Positions 6,820 through 8,799 of a stretch of 8,799 nt of DNA are shown piece after piece. Source of the DNA: Deltaproteobacteria bacterium. GTDB lineage: Bacteria > Desulfobacterota > Binatia > Binatales > Binataceae. The translations under genes were made by a program, and so were the position numbers. The notes beneath the pieces are model-generated. The model worked only from the letters and a program-made list of their open reading frames with translations. It did not search any database and was not told the origin of the DNA. The first letter of the stretch is position 1. Each line of letters starts with the position of its first letter. The stretch covers positions 1-8,799 of the forward strand of contig JAJYMR010000213.1 of assembly GCA_021786815.1 (NCBI GenBank), read 5' to 3'.

Positions 6820-6917
6820 GGCGTACGCGCCCGGGCGACATATTCATTCATCCCCTCAACTGATACAAGACCGCGTGCAGCACGGATCACTGGAGACCGC
6901 TCCAAAACCGGCTGAGC

Positions 6918-6938
6918 GCGTTCCCCGCGCGGGGACGC
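6918..6938. repeat. palindrome with perfect 14-bp core, candidate operator
   Basis: TCCCCGCGCGGGGA (6922-6935) is its own reverse complement. Three further pairs (6918-6920 with 6936-6938) follow if T6921 is bulged. No T run follows on either strand, which argues against a terminator. It lies in the middle of the divergent region, a likely place for a dimeric repressor site, though GC-rich palindromes also occur by chance. Confidence 0.55.
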
Positions 6939-7011
6939 AATCGAACCCTAATCCAACGCCGCCCGGCGCCCGGCCGGCCAAAATTACAACAGCGGCACGA
7001 TAGCCACGCTC

Positions 7012-7043
7012 CGGCTCCGGTCTGCTATTGTACGCCGGAGCCG
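7012..7043. repeat. 9-bp inverted repeat upstream of the rightward hydrolase
   Basis: CGGCTCCGG (7012-7020) and CCGGAGCCG (7035-7043) are perfect reverse complements separated by 14 bases. The spacer contains TATTGT (7026-7031), a 4-of-6 match to a -10 hexamer. The right arm ends 9 bases before the AGGAGG ribosome binding site. It may be an operator over the promoter or, if transcription starts earlier, a 5' leader hairpin. Confidence 0.6.
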
Positions 7044-7072
7044 ATTCAATTCAGGAGGGGAAGCGATCCGCG

Positions 7073-7912
7073 ATGTCGGTCAGCAGCTTTGTAACCGTAA
7101 ACGGGCTCAAGCTTCACTTTCTCGACCACGGCGGCGCAGGCAAGCCGGTTCTCGTCTGTATCCACGGACTTACGGGCAACGCGCACAACTTCGACGGCCT
7201 CGCGCCCCATCTGACGCCCGCATATCACGTCCTGTCGCTCGACGTGCGCGGACGCGGCGACAGCCAATGGGGCCCGGGAATCGACTACACGCCGCAGACC
7301 TACCTCAGCGACCTGACCGGCTTCGTTGACGCGCTCGCGATCAGCCGCGCAACTTTGATCGGAACCTCGATGGGAGGCATGATCTCGACGCTTTTCGCCG
7401 GAGGGCATCCGGAACGCGTCGAGCGTCTGATACTGAACGATATCGGGCCGGATATCGACCCGCGCGGCCTTCAGCGCATCATGGACTACGTCGGCGAAGC
7501 CCAGTCGGAGTTCGACGATATACGTGCCGTCGCCGCGTATTATCGCGAAACCTATCCGCCCGCGCGAAATCTCACCGACGACGCGCTCGAACAGTGGGTC
7601 AAATGGTCGGTCAAGCCGGGTCCGAACGGAAAGCTGGTGTGGAAGATGGACCCGCAGATAAGAAAGCCGGTGCGTCGCGCAGGCTCGGCTTCGCGTCCGC
7701 TCGACATGTGGGTTCCGTTCGCGAGAATCAGCGCGCCGATCCTAGTCGTGCGTGGCGCCGAGAGCGATATCCTGACGCCACAGACGATCGCCCAGATGAA
7801 AACCGTCGCGCGCGAAGTCCATTCGGTCGAAGTTCCGGGCGTGGGCCACGCGCCGTCCCTGACCGAGCCCGAGGCGCTCGCCGCAATCAGGCAATTCCTG
7901 GGCCTGGAGTGA
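7073..7912 (+). CDS. alpha/beta-fold hydrolase
   Basis: A 279-residue cytosolic alpha/beta hydrolase. HGLTGNAHNF (31-40) holds the oxyanion His-Gly, SLDVRGRGDS (55-64) is the strand-4 loop, GTSMGG has the nucleophile Ser99, RGAESDIL (227-234) the acid Asp232, and GVGHAPSL (256-263) the catalytic His259. A cap region lies between roughly residues 125 and 215. Esterase, C-C hydrolase or lactonase activity is possible; the substrate is unknown. ATG 7073 is chosen as the start because AGGAGGGG lies upstream at 7053-7060, although the 12-14-base spacing is long; the frame also opens at a TTG at 7028, within the inverted repeat region. It is divergent from the P450 cluster and 4 bases from the ZIP gene. 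It is not a close copy of the hydrolase at 4235-5065: shared motifs, but different N-terminal and cap sequences. Confidence 0.9.
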   Translation: MSVSSFVTVNGLKLHFLDHGGAGKPVLVCIHGLTGNAHNFDGLAPHLTPAYHVLSLDVRGRGDSQWGPGIDYTPQTYLSDLTGFVDALAISRATLIGTSMGGMISTLFAGGHPERVERLILNDIGPDIDPRGLQRIMDYVGEAQSEFDDIRAVAAYYRETYPPARNLTDDALEQWVKWSVKPGPNGKLVWKMDPQIRKPVRRAGSASRPLDMWVPFARISAPILVVRGAESDILTPQTIAQMKTVAREVHSVEVPGVGHAPSLTEPEALAAIRQFLGLE

Positions 7913-7916
7913 ATGC

Positions 7917-8672
7917 GTGCTGATTTGGTGGATCATCCTGTTCAGCGCGCTCGGAAGCATCGGCGCGACTGGCGGCGCGGCGCTGATGCTGCTTTTCCCT
8001 GATAGCGTCCGTAGGATTCTTGTCCCCTGTCTCATTAGCTATGCGACCGGCACGCTGCTTGGCGCCGCGTTCCTGGGCATGATCCCAGCCAGCCTCGAGC
8101 AAGCGGCGGCGATGGCAGTCACGGGAACGGTCCTGGCCGGCATGGTGCTGTTCTTCGTACTCGAGAAGTTGGTGCTCTGGCGTCACTGCCATATGAAGGA
8201 GTGCGAGGTGCACGGCACGGCCGCGCCGCTCATCCTGATCGGTGACGCGTTCCACAACTTCGTCGATGGCGTGGTGATCGCGGCCGCTTTTCTCGTGTCG
8301 TTCCGGCTTGGGATTGCTGCGGCGCTCGCCGTGATCGCTCACGAAGTGCCGCAAGAAGTCGGTGACTTCGCGATTCTGCTCGCCGGCGGCTATGGGCGGG
8401 TTAAGGCGCTGGTGCTCAACGGGCTTTCGGCGTCCGCCACCTTGCCCGGTGCGGTGGTGGCCTACTTCTGGCTCGCTGAGACCCGTGCGGCGATGCCCTA
8501 CATTCTGGCCATCTCGGCTGCGAGCTTCATCTACATCGCCACTGCCGATCTGATTCCAGGGCTGCACGAGCACGCGACGCCGGCCGCCGCGTTCTCCCAA
8601 GTCGTGCTGCTGCTCGCGGGAATCGGCACTATCGCGGCTTTTCATCTCGACCATTTTCACTTCGGCCATTGA
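7917..8672 (+). CDS. ZIP-family divalent metal transporter
   Basis: A 251-residue inner-membrane protein of the ZIP (Zrt/Irt-like) family, which moves zinc, iron or other divalent metals into the cytoplasm. About eight hydrophobic segments are visible. Helix 4 carries GDAFHNFVDG (109-118) and helix 5 AHEVPQEVGDF (141-151), the LIV-1/ZIP7-like versions of the metal-site motifs. A short His/Cys loop, RHCHMKECEVHG (89-100), could bind metal between helices 3 and 4. The usual second His of the helix 5 motif is Gln146. The start is GTG at 7917, with GGAG at 7906-7909 inside the end of the hydrolase gene, so translation is probably coupled. An ATG at 7913 is in another frame. A functional link between the hydrolase and metal uptake is not evident. 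Confidence 0.92.
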   Translation: MLIWWIILFSALGSIGATGGAALMLLFPDSVRRILVPCLISYATGTLLGAAFLGMIPASLEQAAAMAVTGTVLAGMVLFFVLEKLVLWRHCHMKECEVHGTAAPLILIGDAFHNFVDGVVIAAAFLVSFRLGIAAALAVIAHEVPQEVGDFAILLAGGYGRVKALVLNGLSASATLPGAVVAYFWLAETRAAMPYILAISAASFIYIATADLIPGLHEHATPAAAFSQVVLLLAGIGTIAAFHLDHFHFGH

Positions 8673-8714
8673 AGCCCCGCATGCAACCCGGATTCCCGCG
8701 AAGCGCTCGGCGAT

Positions 8715-8747
8715 GAATTAAGCGCATCCGCGACGTACAATTAATTC
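8715..8747. promoter_or_regulatory. AT-rich inverted repeat and -10-like hexamer
   Basis: GAATTAA (8715-8721) and TTAATTC (8741-8747) are perfect reverse complements 19 bases apart. TACAAT (8736-8741), a 5-of-6 match to the -10 consensus, overlaps the right arm. No -35 match is seen 16-18 bases upstream. The stretch stands out as AT-rich in a GC-rich region and probably belongs to the promoter of a gene entering at the right edge. Confidence 0.4.
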
Positions 8748-8748
8748 C

Positions 8749-8799
8749 ATGCCGCCGGCACGAGACACACCGCTGGAAGGGGGCTGGTCATGGGCGTCA
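8749..8799 (+). CDS. possible start of a gene cut by the window edge
   Basis: From ATG 8749 the frame is open for 17 codons to the window end, beginning MPPARDTPLEGGW. It has no ribosome binding site, but if TACAAT at 8736 is a -10 element the message would start near 8748, making this a leaderless start. A second ATG at 8790, in a different frame, has AAGGGGG 6 bases upstream and would have a leader of about 40 bases. Too little is visible to recognise a family or to choose between the two. Confidence 0.25.
   Translation, partial: MPPARDTPLEGGWSWAS

Larger units (their letters stand above)
6744..7072. other. divergent intergenic control region
   Basis: A 329-base gap between the ferredoxin cluster (leftward) and the hydrolase-ZIP pair (rightward). 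I see no convincing gene in it. It holds a 14-bp perfect palindrome (6922-6935), a 9-bp inverted repeat with a 14-base spacer (7012-7043) and smaller ones (CGTGC-A-GCACG at 6874-6884, TGGAG/CTCCA at 6891-6904). Promoters for both directions are expected here, and operator sites are plausible. Confidence 0.7.

Noticed and set aside
6744..6905. N-terminal extension of the ferredoxin to 118 residues.
   Set aside because: The added 54 residues are Arg/Ala-rich with no ferredoxin or signal features; the ATG at 6743 has a good ribosome binding site and matches the usual family length.
7887..8669. A 260-codon minus-strand frame opposite the ZIP gene.
   Set aside because: Its composition is dominated by Arg, Glu, His and Gln with no domain; the plus-strand ZIP motifs are unambiguous.

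Overview
The window is GC-rich bacterial chromosomal DNA with dense genes, short gaps and GTG as well as ATG starts. I found no RNA genes, insertion sequences, CRISPR arrays or phage genes. The mixture of a CYP125/CYP124/CYP142-like cytochrome P450 with its [3Fe-4S] ferredoxin, a crotonase-family enzyme, several alpha/beta hydrolases and two exporters suggests a soil- or water-dwelling heterotroph that handles lipids or other hydrophobic compounds. Taxonomy cannot be fixed from this sequence. An actinobacterium, or an uncultured lineage such as Binatota or another deltaproteobacterium-like group, would fit, and that is a guess.

Left to right: positions 1-148 hold no gene but contain inverted repeats that look like convergent terminators. 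Next come two leftward transporters: a 12-helix MFS protein (149-1522) and a 14-helix DHA2/EmrB-type MFS protein (1606-3189). A strong intrinsic terminator (3330-3375, minus strand) separates them from a leftward catabolic cluster. In order of transcription that cluster is a 64-residue ferredoxin (6743-6549), a P450 (6473-5211), an alpha/beta hydrolase (5065-4235) and a crotonase-family protein (4220-3402). A series of three hairpins lies in the 145-base gap between the P450 and the hydrolase.

Positions 6744-7072 are a divergent intergenic region with two clear palindromes. From it, rightwards, run a second alpha/beta hydrolase (7073-7912) and, 4 bases after its stop, a ZIP-family metal transporter (7917-8672). 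The right edge has a promoter-like stretch and perhaps the first codons of another gene.

Functional reading (inference): the ferredoxin passes electrons to the P450, which hydroxylates a hydrophobic substrate, plausibly at a terminal or branched alkyl carbon. The hydrolase and crotonase could then act on ester or CoA intermediates. The ferredoxin reductase, acyl-CoA ligase and dehydrogenases that a full pathway needs are not in the window, and no regulator gene is present. I did not find a clearly unprecedented system. The most interesting points are the crotonase that lacks one canonical catalytic glutamate, the hairpin cluster inside the P450 operon, and the palindromes in the divergent control region.
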